Source: Arthrobacter terrae
GTDB taxonomy: Bacteria > Actinomycetota > Actinomycetes > Actinomycetales > Micrococcaceae
NCBI RefSeq assembly: GCF_015708085.1
Contig: NZ_JADNYM010000002.1
Coordinates: 124,001-188,000, forward strand
Direction: 5' to 3'
DNA: 64,000 bases
The notes under the pieces were generated by a model. That model saw only the letters and a program-made list of their open reading frames with translations. It did no database searches and was not told the DNA's origin. Each line of letters begins with the position of its first letter. The stretch's first letter is position 1. Below, one piece after another: positions 9,265-17,332 of the stretch. The position numbers were made by a program, and so were the translations under genes.

Positions 9265-9398
9265 GGCGCGTTGCCGTAAAATCCCTAAACCAGAGGCGCC
9301 AGTCATGACCTCGAATGCCAAGTTGGTCACAAAACTGTCAAACTTCTGAAACAATCGAAAGAGCGCTTTAGACGAAACACTTGAACTCAGGAGAATTT

Positions 9399-10076
9399 AT
9401 GGACATCGAGGTACTGCGCCGGGCCCCACTTTTTGCCACGCTCGACGACGAAGCGTTCCGGCTGCTGACCGATGAGCTGACCGAGGTGGACCTTTCCCGA
9501 GGTGCCTCGGTCTTCCGCGAAGGCGACCAGGGCGATCAGCTGTACTTCATTGTCTCCGGCAAGGTGAAGCTGGGCCGCACCTCCCCCGATGGCCGTGAGT
9601 CCCTCGTAGCCATCCTCGGCCCCGGTGAGCTGTTCGGCGAGATGGCGCTTTTTGACCCGGCGCCGCGCAGCACTACCGCCACCGCGGTGTCTGAGACGCG
9701 ACTTGCTGGCTTGAAGAACGATAGCCTCAGAGCGCTGCTGCGTAACCGTCCGGAGGTGTCCATGCAGCTACTGCAGGCCCTCGCCCGCAGGCTCCGCCGC
9801 ACCAATGACAATCTTTCGGATCTGGTCTTTTCGGACGTTCCCGGCCGCGTGGCAAAGGCACTGCTGGATTTGGCGGACCGTTTCGGCCGTCCCGCTACGG
9901 ATGGCGTCCTGGTGGCCCATGAGCTGACGCAGGAAGAGCTGGCCCAGCTGGTCGGGGCGTCCCGCGAAACCGTCAATAAGGCCTTGGCAGAGTTCGTTCA
10001 GCGCGGCTGGCTGCGCCTGGAGGCCCGCGCCGTCGTCATTCTCGATATCAACCGGCTGCGCCAGCGCTCCCGCTAA
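9399..10076 (+). CDS. glxR: Crp/Fnr-family regulator, GlxR type
   Basis: 225 residues: a cyclic-nucleotide-binding domain (about 1-120; GDQLYFIVSGKVKL, GPGELFGEMALFDPAPRSTTATA) and a Crp-type winged helix (TQEELAQLVGASRETVNKAL, about 175-200). This matches GlxR/Crp global regulators of actinobacteria, which bind TGTGA-N6-TCACA sites. The ATG at 9399 was chosen because an AGGAG lies 7 bases upstream, rather than the TTG six codons earlier. I see no full TGTGA/TCACA site in its own 134-bp upstream region. Confidence 0.92.
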   Translation: MDIEVLRRAPLFATLDDEAFRLLTDELTEVDLSRGASVFREGDQGDQLYFIVSGKVKLGRTSPDGRESLVAILGPGELFGEMALFDPAPRSTTATAVSETRLAGLKNDSLRALLRNRPEVSMQLLQALARRLRRTNDNLSDLVFSDVPGRVAKALLDLADRFGRPATDGVLVAHELTQEELAQLVGASRETVNKALAEFVQRGWLRLEARAVVILDINRLRQRSR

Positions 10077-10339
10077 GTACGCACCAAGGTCTGCACCTGC
10101 ATAGAGCCCGCATAGCCCCGCATCGCCGACGGCGTGGAGGACCCGCCAAGAAGTACCGCGATTTATGATGCGCGTTTAACGACGGCAGCGGCCGGCCGAA
10201 AGGTCGCGGGACTCCGCGCTGATGGGCCGGGGATTCTGCGGGGTTGAACTCGCCGCGCAATGTCGACCAACGCCGGGATTGCGCCGAAGTACTTTCTTAG
10301 CCCTAGCCGCTGTCCGTCCGCTCGGGTACATTCGTGGCT

Positions 10340-11056
10340 ATGGGCAACAACGAGCTTTCAGTGCATATCAATGCCGATGCCGAGCAGGTCTGGCGGATGC
10401 TCCGCGAGCCGGCGCGGACCGCCCAATGGCACGGCTGGGAGTCGGACAGCCTGGCGGATGAGATTAGCCAGATTTACTACACCGGAGTCACTGAGGGCCC
10501 GGATCATCTGAGCCTGCACATGGCTATGGGTGATGTCTTCACCCTCAAGCCAGTCCCGGATGGCACGGTCCTGACCATGACCCGAGGCAAGGCGACGGGT
10601 GAGTGGGCGCCCTATGATGGCGATATCACGGCGGGCTGGGCCATGTTTATTCAGCAGCTGCGCTTCGCATTGGAAAGGCATCCGCACGGCACCCGGAGAA
10701 CCATTTTCGCTGACGGCATGACCTCTTCTGCACGCTCGCTCTGGGAAGCACTTGGCATCGACACCGGTTGGCTGCCGGAGGCCGGCGGCGATTATTCGCT
10801 GCAGCTGAGCACAGGCGCCTCACTGGAAGGGAAGGTGTGGTACCGCTCCGACACGCAGCTCGGACTAACAGTGCAAAGTTACGCCGAACATGCTGATGGT
10901 CTGCTGATCCTCGCGGAGCAGGCGCCGCTGAAGGGGATCCGGCCTGCGAAGGGGGCGCAGGTAATTGCATCGACCTACGACCTGGGCGCTGCCGCGTTTG
11001 AGTCCATCGCTGAACAATGGGACGGCTTCATGGAGCAGCATTTCCCCGAGGGGTAA
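10340..11056 (+). CDS. SRPBCC-domain protein of unknown function
   Basis: About 238 residues. The N-terminal half (ELSVHINADAEQVWRMLREPARTAQWHGW) has the START/SRPBCC signature of small ligand-binding helix-grip proteins (AHSA1-like). The C-terminal ~100 residues (WEALGIDTGWLPEAGGDYSL onward) look like a second, similar domain. A GTG two codons upstream at 10334 is an alternative start. No ligand can be proposed. The 257 bp upstream hold no other gene I can support. Confidence 0.75.
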   Translation: MGNNELSVHINADAEQVWRMLREPARTAQWHGWESDSLADEISQIYYTGVTEGPDHLSLHMAMGDVFTLKPVPDGTVLTMTRGKATGEWAPYDGDITAGWAMFIQQLRFALERHPHGTRRTIFADGMTSSARSLWEALGIDTGWLPEAGGDYSLQLSTGASLEGKVWYRSDTQLGLTVQSYAEHADGLLILAEQAPLKGIRPAKGAQVIASTYDLGAAAFESIAEQWDGFMEQHFPEG

Positions 11057-11091
11057 GGGCAGCGGGAACTTCGGTCAAGTTCTTGTTGCCC
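11057..11091 (+). terminator. Stem-loop terminator after the SRPBCC gene
   Basis: A 15-bp stem (11057-11071 with 11077-11091) around a 5-base loop starts directly after the stop codon. Three of the pairs are G-U and form only in plus-strand RNA, so the structure serves the upstream gene. No strong U-tract follows. Confidence 0.6.
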
Positions 11092-11212
11092 AGCACTCCA
11101 GGCGCCCAGCACCCAGCACCCCGGCGGCCTTGCCCGACCGGTAATTCGGTTCCCGATTCCCCCATGCAAACCCCGATCCCCCACGCAAACCCACGTAACC
11201 CGGTAGCCCTCT

Positions 11213-12862
11213 TCACGCGATCGGCTCCGTAGGCAGGTCCTGCGCCACCTTCCGCACTTTCGGATCGTTTTCGTCGGCTCCATAATCCGAGTTTCTGGTC
11301 AGATCTCTGCCCGCTGGAGCCTTCAGCACACGCAGGATCAGGGTCAGCAGCACCGCCACAACAATGTTCAGGGCGAAGGCCACGATCGCGATATAGACCT
11401 GGACATTGGTGCCGGGTATCGCTGCGATGGAGCCGCCGAAGTGTGCTTTCGTCACTGGATTGAGCACCGAGTAAGCGGCCACCGTGCCGTAGATGATGCC
11501 CGCTGCCCAGCCGGCAAACAGCGCCCACCGGTGGAACCAGCGTGTGTAAAGTCCGGCAACAATGGCGGGAAAAGTCTGCAGAATCCAGATGCCACCCAAT
11601 AGCTGCATATTGATGGCGGCCGACTGGTCCATCGCAATGACAAAGACCAGCGCCCCGAACTTCACCGCCAGCGAGACCAGTTTGGAGACCTTGGCCTCCT
11701 GCCGCGGGCTGGCATTGGGCCGGAAGATATCCCGGTAAATATTGCGTGTGAACAGATTGGCCGCCGCAATGGACATAATCGCAGCGGGCACCAGTGCCCC
11801 GATCGCAATCGCTCCGAGTGCAATACCGGCAAACCAGGACGGGAAGTTATCCAGGAACAGCTGCGGAACCACCAGCTGCGGGTTGATGGTCCCGTTCAGT
11901 TCCTTCGGCTTGGTTCCAGCGGCAATGGCAACGTAGCCGAGCAATGCCAGAAAACCGAGCATCAGCGAATACAACGGCAGCAGCGCCGCGTTCTTACGGA
12001 TGGTGTTGCGGCTCTTGGAAGCCAGCACGCCAGTGACCGAGTGCGGATACATGAACAGCGCCAGCGCGGAACCCAGTGCCAACGTCCAGTAGGCGGAGAA
12101 ACTGGCGGCTCCGGGGATCACGGACCCGGCCGGTTTGCCGGTTGCCGCATTGACCGCACCGAGTTTTACCTCCGCGGCCCCGAAGATGTGGTCCCACCCA
12201 CCGAATTTTCCGGGCAGATAAATAATGGCAACCAGAACGGCCAGATAGATCAGCACATCTTTCACGACGGCGATCATGGCCGGCGCACGCAGCCCTGAGG
12301 TGTAGGTGTAGGCAGCCAGCACTACGAAGGCGATGATCAAGGGCAGATCGTTCAGGAGCCAATTCTCCCCGCTGCCCACGCCCAGGACCGTCAGCACCGA
12401 TTTGATGCCCACCAGCTGCAGCGCGATGTAGGGCATGGTGGCGACAATTCCCGTGACCGCAACGGCTAACGTGAGCGTCCTGCTGCCGTACCGGCCGCCG
12501 ACAAAATCAGCGGTGGTAACGAAGCCGTGCCGGTGCGACACAGACCAGAGCCTGCTCATCAGCAGAAACACGATTGGATACAGTACGACGGTGTACGGCA
12601 CCGCGAAAAAGCCGCTGACTGCGCCGGTTGCCCACATGGCAGCGGGTACGGCGACAAAGGTGTACGCGGTATAGAGATCGCCGCCGAGCAGGAACCAAGT
12701 GATCCAGGAACCGAATTTCCTGCCGCCGAGTCCCCATTCGTCGAGGGTGTGCAGCCCTTCTTTTCCACCACCACGCCATCGGGCGGCATAGAAGCCCAAC
12801 ACGCCTACCAGTACGAAAAGTACGACGACGACGGTCAGCGCCACGCCGTCGACGGGCTTCAC
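11213..12862 (-). CDS. Sodium:solute symporter, monocarboxylate (MctP/ActP-like)
   Basis: 549-residue SSS-family transporter with about 13 hydrophobic segments. The N-terminus (LGFYAARWRGGG, then DEWGLGGRKFGSWITWFLLGGDLYTAYTF) is typical of monocarboxylate symporters that take up acetate, pyruvate, lactate or propionate. The gene overlaps the upstream DUF3311 gene by 4 bp (ATGA), a pairing recurrent for this subfamily, where the small protein is probably an accessory subunit. Confidence 0.88.
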   Translation of the reverse strand: MKPVDGVALTVVVVLFVLVGVLGFYAARWRGGGKEGLHTLDEWGLGGRKFGSWITWFLLGGDLYTAYTFVAVPAAMWATGAVSGFFAVPYTVVLYPIVFLLMSRLWSVSHRHGFVTTADFVGGRYGSRTLTLAVAVTGIVATMPYIALQLVGIKSVLTVLGVGSGENWLLNDLPLIIAFVVLAAYTYTSGLRAPAMIAVVKDVLIYLAVLVAIIYLPGKFGGWDHIFGAAEVKLGAVNAATGKPAGSVIPGAASFSAYWTLALGSALALFMYPHSVTGVLASKSRNTIRKNAALLPLYSLMLGFLALLGYVAIAAGTKPKELNGTINPQLVVPQLFLDNFPSWFAGIALGAIAIGALVPAAIMSIAAANLFTRNIYRDIFRPNASPRQEAKVSKLVSLAVKFGALVFVIAMDQSAAINMQLLGGIWILQTFPAIVAGLYTRWFHRWALFAGWAAGIIYGTVAAYSVLNPVTKAHFGGSIAAIPGTNVQVYIAIVAFALNIVVAVLLTLILRVLKAPAGRDLTRNSDYGADENDPKVRKVAQDLPTEPIA

Positions 12863-13233
12863 CGCGCCTCACCGCCCTCAGCAGCACCGCTGTCAGAACC
12901 GCTGTCAGAACCGTCGTCAGCAGCGTTGTCCCTGGGGCCGCCGTCGTCGGACGTTCCGGGATCCGGATGCCGCAGGATCTGCCGCCTTCGTCTGTCCTCC
13001 CTGCTCATCAGGGCGTAGCACACCCCTATCAGTGCCGCGTCGATGGGAACCCAGAGCATTTGGTACCAGTAGAAGAAAGGCAGGCCGCCCAGCCGTGGCG
13101 TACTCCTGGCATACATCGGCACCAGCAGCGGGAAAACAACCGCAATGGCCAGCAGCAGCCCGCTGATGACGTAGGGGCCGGGTTTCGCGGGTCCGCGCGT
13201 TGGGATATCCGGCGGGAGCTGCGTACTGGCCAT
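12859..13233 (-). CDS. DUF3311 small membrane protein, symporter partner
   Basis: 124 residues, two membrane helices (ISGLLLAIAVVFPLLVPMYA and FFYWYQMLWVPIDAALIGVC) and a hydrophilic, Ser/Asp-rich C-terminal tail. DUF3311 proteins occur next to SSS symporters, and here the genes overlap by 4 bp. The ATG at 13233 is preferred to an in-frame start 24 codons upstream because AGGACCTGACC precedes it and the DUF3311 part begins soon after. Confidence 0.82.
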   Translation of the reverse strand: MASTQLPPDIPTRGPAKPGPYVISGLLLAIAVVFPLLVPMYARSTPRLGGLPFFYWYQMLWVPIDAALIGVCYALMSREDRRRRQILRHPDPGTSDDGGPRDNAADDGSDSGSDSGAAEGGEAR

Positions 13234-13353
13234 GGTCAGGTCCTTCCGTTTTTGATAGTTCCCAGCGTACTTATCCTCGGGCCATCCACCACCCCTCGGG
13301 ACCAAAAAATTTCACCGTCGAAAGAGGGTCCGCGATGCTGGCAAAATAGGGAG

Positions 13354-14637
13354 GTGCCTTCCTCCCCCCAGCAGTCCCAGTTCTCCTTTACCGTCAACAA
13401 GCGCCTGGCTGATACCGCCAGTCCCACCGCGGCACAGCTCGACGTCAATGGGGGCGCCTTCGAGGGCCGCACCGGCACCATGGTGACCCCGCACGGGACG
13501 ATTCAGACGCCGGCCTTTATTGCCGTTGGCACCAAAGCGACGGTGAAGGCAGTGCTGCCCGAGTCCATGAAGGAACTTGGCGCGCAGGCGCTGCTGGCCA
13601 ACGCCTACCATCTGTATCTGCAGCCCGGCCCGGAACTGGTGGATGAGGCCGGCGGACTGGGGAAATTCATGAACTGGGCCGGTCCCACGTTCACCGACAG
13701 CGGTGGATTCCAGGTGATGTCGCTGGGGTCGGGCTTCAAGAAGGTCATCAATATGGACGGCGCCTCCCCGGGCGAAGGCGGCGGCGCCGATGACAGGGTT
13801 GCAGCCGGCAAGGAGCGGCTGGCACACATTGACGACGACGGTGTCTGGTTCAAGTCGCATCTGAACGGTGACCGGCACCGCTTCACTCCCGAGGTGAGCA
13901 TGGCGGTCCAGCATCAGCTGGGCGCGGACATCATGTTCGCCTTTGACGAGCTCACCACGTTGATGAACTCCCGCGGCTACCAGGAAATGTCGCTGGAGCG
14001 GACGCGGCGTTGGGCCGAAAGATGCGTTGACGAGCATTTCCGGCTGACGGCGGAGCGGACCGGAAAACCGTACCAGGCGTTGTTCGGCGTCATTCAGGGC
14101 GCCCAGTATGAAGATCTGCGCCGCAAGGCCTCCCGGGACCTGGGCGGGATGAATTTTGACGGCTTCGGGATCGGCGGGGCACTGGAGAAGGAGAATCTGG
14201 GCACTATTGTCCGGTGGTGCAGCGAGGAACTGCCGGAGGATAAGCCGCGGCATCTGCTCGGCATCTCGGAGCCGGACGACATTTTCACCGCTATTGAAAA
14301 CGGGGCTGACACCTTCGACTGTGTGTCTCCCACGCGGGTGGCGCGGACCTCCGCGTTCTACACGCCCTTGGGCCGGTTCAACCTCTCCAACGCACGTTTC
14401 AAGCGGGACTTCGGCCCGCTCGTGGAGGGCTGTGACTGCTACGCCTGCACCAACTACAGCCGGGCCTATATCCACCATCTTTTTAGGGCCAAGGAAATGG
14501 TGTCCGCAACCCTGGTGTCCATTCACAATGAGCGCTTTGTGGTCAAAATGGTCGACGACGCCCGGCTCGCCATCGAGGACGGCAGCTTCTTTGAGTTCAA
14601 GACCCGGACCTTGGCCGGCTACTACGCCGCCCGCTGA
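13354..14637 (+). CDS. tgt: tRNA-guanine transglycosylase
   Basis: About 427 residues. Exchanges guanine-34 for preQ1 (or queuine) in GUN-anticodon tRNAs. The catalytic region is clear: FTDSGGFQVMSLG, MFAFDE, FGVIQGAQYEDLR, and the zinc site CDCYACTNYSRAYIHH with a later His in SIHNERF. The protein is longer than the E. coli enzyme (375) because of a long N-terminus and an insert after the SGGFQ motif (about residues 128-175). The start is uncertain: GTG at 13354 directly abuts an AGGGAGG. The YhhQ-type transporter nearby supports queuosine-precursor salvage. Confidence 0.93.
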   Translation: MPSSPQQSQFSFTVNKRLADTASPTAAQLDVNGGAFEGRTGTMVTPHGTIQTPAFIAVGTKATVKAVLPESMKELGAQALLANAYHLYLQPGPELVDEAGGLGKFMNWAGPTFTDSGGFQVMSLGSGFKKVINMDGASPGEGGGADDRVAAGKERLAHIDDDGVWFKSHLNGDRHRFTPEVSMAVQHQLGADIMFAFDELTTLMNSRGYQEMSLERTRRWAERCVDEHFRLTAERTGKPYQALFGVIQGAQYEDLRRKASRDLGGMNFDGFGIGGALEKENLGTIVRWCSEELPEDKPRHLLGISEPDDIFTAIENGADTFDCVSPTRVARTSAFYTPLGRFNLSNARFKRDFGPLVEGCDCYACTNYSRAYIHHLFRAKEMVSATLVSIHNERFVVKMVDDARLAIEDGSFFEFKTRTLAGYYAAR

Positions 14638-14687
14638 CACCGCCTCTTGGCTTGGCCGGAGCCGGGAGTCCGGTGCAAGATGGAGCA

Positions 14688-15530
14688 ATGTCCTCACACA
14701 GCTCTGAATCCACAACCATTCCCCGGCCGTCCGTTGCCCTGACCATTGCCGGATCAGAAGCTACCGGCGGCGCCGGAGCGCAGGCGGATCTAAAAACCTT
14801 TCAACAGCTCGGGGTTTTCGGCATCGCAGCCCTGACCTGCATCGTGTCCTTCAACCCGAAAGACAACTGGAATCACCGCTTCATACCAGTCGATGCGCAG
14901 GTGATCGCGGACCAGCTGGAAGCTACCTTCGCCGCCTACGACCCGGATGTTCTGGATACCGTGAAGATCGGCATGCTCGGCACCCCCACCACCATCGATA
15001 CCGTGGCGCAGGCTTTGCGGGGGCGCGTCTGGAAGAACCTTGTGCTGGATCCGGTCTTGATCTGTAAGGGCCAGGAGCCCGGTGCCGCTCTGGATACCGA
15101 CACTGCCTTGAAGAACCGGATTCTTCCATTGGCCACATTTGTCACGCCGAACCACTTCGAATCGCTGTCCCTGTCCGGCATGGACGCCATTAACGACGTC
15201 GAGGACCTCAAGGAAGCCGCGCGCAGGATTCATGCCGCCAGTGGAGCCGCCGTGCTGGCCAAGGGCGGCGTCCGCCTGTCCGGGCCCAACGCCGTCGACG
15301 TCTACTACGACGGCGGCACACTCGAGGTGCTTAGCTCACCGAAGGTCGGCGAGGTCGCCGTCAGCGGAGCGGGCTGCTCGCTGGCGGCCGCCATTGCCGC
15401 CGAACTTGCCAAGGGAGCTACGCCGTTGGCCGCTGCCCGGACCGCCAAGGCGTTCGTCACAGCGGGCATCAAAGCCCGGGTCGCCTCCAATGCCCCCTTT
15501 GACGCCCTCTGGCAGGGCGGTGCCCGCTAA
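14688..15530 (+). CDS. pdxK: Pyridoxal/pyridoxine (hydroxymethylpyrimidine-type) kinase
   Basis: 280-residue ribokinase-fold kinase. The N-terminal LTIAGSEATGGAGAQADLKTF is the ThiD/PdxK signature. The C-terminal anion hole reads SGAGCSLAAAIAAEL, with the Cys found in Bacillus-type PdxK enzymes rather than the GAGD of canonical HMP kinases, so vitamin B6 salvage is favoured over thiamine synthesis. It follows tgt by 50 bp and its stop overlaps the end of the convergent transporter gene. Confidence 0.82.
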   Translation: MSSHSSESTTIPRPSVALTIAGSEATGGAGAQADLKTFQQLGVFGIAALTCIVSFNPKDNWNHRFIPVDAQVIADQLEATFAAYDPDVLDTVKIGMLGTPTTIDTVAQALRGRVWKNLVLDPVLICKGQEPGAALDTDTALKNRILPLATFVTPNHFESLSLSGMDAINDVEDLKEAARRIHAASGAAVLAKGGVRLSGPNAVDVYYDGGTLEVLSSPKVGEVAVSGAGCSLAAAIAAELAKGATPLAAARTAKAFVTAGIKARVASNAPFDALWQGGAR

Positions 15531-16330
15531 ACGAGGGATGCCCCCGGGGTTCCCGCCGGGGTTCCGGGCAGCTGCCCGGTGCCCAAACCGTAGGTCGGTT
15601 CGCGCTTCTTGATCCACTTGATGACGACGGCGGTCAACGGCACGAAGAGGTACTCCACCAGGGTTTTGTAGACAAATCCGACGATGACGTAATTGGCGAA
15701 CATGCCAAAGCCGGTAATCCCGATGATCGGCGCCGCAATGGAGCAGAAAATCAACGTGTCCACGAATTCGCCCACACCGCTGGAGCCCATCAGGCGGACC
15801 CACAGCCGGCGCTCGCCCTGCCGGGCCTTCAGCCGCACCATGATGAGTGAATTGATGGTCTGACCCGCCAGGAATCCCAGCAGACTGGCCAGGACAATCT
15901 GCGGCACCGGCCCCAGCGCGCCCTCTATGGCAGCCTGTTTGGCCTGGCCGAAGTCGTCGGTGAAGCCGGGCAGAATGATAATGATCCAGTAAGTCAATGA
16001 GGCGAAGATGGAAAGTGCGAATGTGGTGAGGATGGCCCGGCGTGCCACCTTGAAACCGTAGACCTCGCTGATCACGTCCCCGAGGATGTACGCGAAGGGG
16101 AAAAGGAAGAAACCGCCATCGGTGGTGATCGGCCCGATCTGCACCCCTTTGGAGCCGCCGATGTTGGACAGGATGACGATAACCGCCATGAAAGCCAGCA
16201 TGATGCCGAAGTAAGGGCTGCCGATCGAGGCAAAGCTGGGCGGTGTCTTGCGCGCACCGAGTGCTTGGTTGCTGCGGGAGGCGTTTATCTGCAGGGTTTT
16301 TTTATCCGGCGATGGCATAGCAGAACTCAT
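15527..16330 (-). CDS. yhhQ: Queuosine precursor transporter, YhhQ/VUT family
   Basis: 267 residues with about six membrane helices; the family core FPFAYILGDVISEVYGFKVARRAI is intact and GEFVDTLIFCSIA is recognisable. YhhQ proteins import preQ0/preQ1. Together with tgt in this 3-kb block this suggests salvage rather than de novo synthesis; no queCDEF gene is visible in the window. The ATG at 16330 gives the conserved length; more upstream starts add only an unrelated arginine-rich stretch. Confidence 0.88.
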   Translation of the reverse strand: MSSAMPSPDKKTLQINASRSNQALGARKTPPSFASIGSPYFGIMLAFMAVIVILSNIGGSKGVQIGPITTDGGFFLFPFAYILGDVISEVYGFKVARRAILTTFALSIFASLTYWIIIILPGFTDDFGQAKQAAIEGALGPVPQIVLASLLGFLAGQTINSLIMVRLKARQGERRLWVRLMGSSGVGEFVDTLIFCSIAAPIIGITGFGMFANYVIVGFVYKTLVEYLFVPLTAVVIKWIKKREPTYGLGTGQLPGTPAGTPGASLV

Positions 16331-16427
16331 ATCTGAAAGAAGTGGTTTGCGCCCCTGCGGTTCCCTGACCGCACAACGGCGCTGTATTAGCACTGGATCC
16401 GTCTGCACCCGGATGGGAGTCAATTCT

Positions 16428-16448
16428 GCCATGCCGTGGAGGCATGGC
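16428..16448. promoter_or_regulatory. Perfect 8-bp dyad between divergent yhhQ and frnE-like genes
   Basis: GCCATGCC (16428-16435) and GGCATGGC (16441-16448) flank the 5-base spacer GTGGA. It lies about 100 bp upstream of yhhQ and 80 bp upstream of the frnE-like gene. It could be an operator or an RNA hairpin; no known preQ1 riboswitch class was recognised around it. Confidence 0.45.
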
Positions 16449-16527
16449 CTACTACCAGAGCTATCGTGCGGAATGTGCCGGCCACGGTGCGGGAATGCCA
16501 CCGACCGGTCACGGTGTTGGACACAGT

Positions 16528-17253
16528 ATGAAGATTGAAATCTGGTCCGACATCGCGTGCCCCTGGTGCTACATTGGCAAGCGCCGATTCGAAACCGCGC
16601 TGGCCGCATTCGAGCACAAGGCCGAGGTCCAGGTGTACTGGCGCAGCTACCAGCTGGACCCGTCCCTCCCCGAGCATTACGACGGCACCGAACTGGCCTA
16701 CTTGAGTGAACGCAAGGGGATGGACCCGGAGAACGTACGGCAGATGTTCGCCCATGTTAAGGAGCAGGCGGCCGGCGAAGGCCTGAGTTATGACTTTGAC
16801 AAGGCGGTGGTCGCGAACAGCTTCCAGGCGCACCAGCTGCTGCATCTGGCCGCGGCACATGGCAAGGCCGACGACGTTAAAGAGGCGCTGCTGTCAGCGC
16901 ACTTTGAGCGGGGCGAGGACATCGGCAGCAGGGAATTCCTGGTCCGGACCGGCACCGACGCAGGAATTCCTGCGGCCGAGGTTGCCGAGGCTCTGGCGAG
17001 CGGCAAGTATGCCGACGATGTCCGCGCCGACATTATTCAGGCCCGCAGCCTCGGCGTTACCGGGGTTCCCTTTTTTGTTATCGACCGCAAATACGGTATC
17101 TCCGGCGCCCAGCCGGCGGAGCTCTTCAGTGAGGCGCTGGAAGAGGCGTGGGCGCAGGCGCACCCATTGGTGATGGTCAACCAACCCGGCGGAGCGGGCT
17201 CCGGGACAAACGAAAGCGGCGAAGTATGCGGGCCGGACGGCTGCGCCGGCTGA
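16528..17253 (+). CDS. DsbA-family oxidoreductase, FrnE type
   Basis: 241-residue thioredoxin-fold protein without signal peptide. The active site DIACPWCYIG (CPWC) is near the N-terminus, the helical insert follows, and VTGVPFFVIDRKYGISGAQP carries the cis-proline region. A C-terminal CGPDGCAG tail adds two further cysteines, as in FrnE, a cytoplasmic disulfide isomerase linked to oxidative stress in Deinococcus. The ATG at 16528 begins the domain directly. Confidence 0.88.
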   Translation: MKIEIWSDIACPWCYIGKRRFETALAAFEHKAEVQVYWRSYQLDPSLPEHYDGTELAYLSERKGMDPENVRQMFAHVKEQAAGEGLSYDFDKAVVANSFQAHQLLHLAAAHGKADDVKEALLSAHFERGEDIGSREFLVRTGTDAGIPAAEVAEALASGKYADDVRADIIQARSLGVTGVPFFVIDRKYGISGAQPAELFSEALEEAWAQAHPLVMVNQPGGAGSGTNESGEVCGPDGCAG

Positions 17254-17305
17254 CTCCTACTGGTTGACTCCTACTGGTTGACTCCTACTGGCTGACTCCT
17301 ACTGG
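17250..17305 (+). repeat. Four 14-bp tandem repeats spanning the frnE-like stop codon
   Basis: Four copies of YTGACTCCTACTGG at 17250, 17264, 17278 and 17292. Only the first base of each unit varies (C or T). The first unit contains the stop codon of the oxidoreductase gene. Confidence 0.95.
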
Positions 17306-17332
17306 CACTGACTTCCAGCAGGCTGGCTCCGG

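Noticed and set aside
9265-9398. GlxR autoregulatory TGTGA-N6-TCACA site
   Set aside because: Only half-site-like GTCACA and TGTCA fragments with wrong spacing were found.
13312-14715. 467-codon minus-strand ORF
   Set aside because: Fully antisense to tgt, a certain gene; residues are typical of a GC-rich shadow frame.
16331-16430. preQ1 riboswitch upstream of yhhQ
   Set aside because: I looked for the class I, II and III core patterns and could not place one; only the simple dyad at 16428-16448 is supported.
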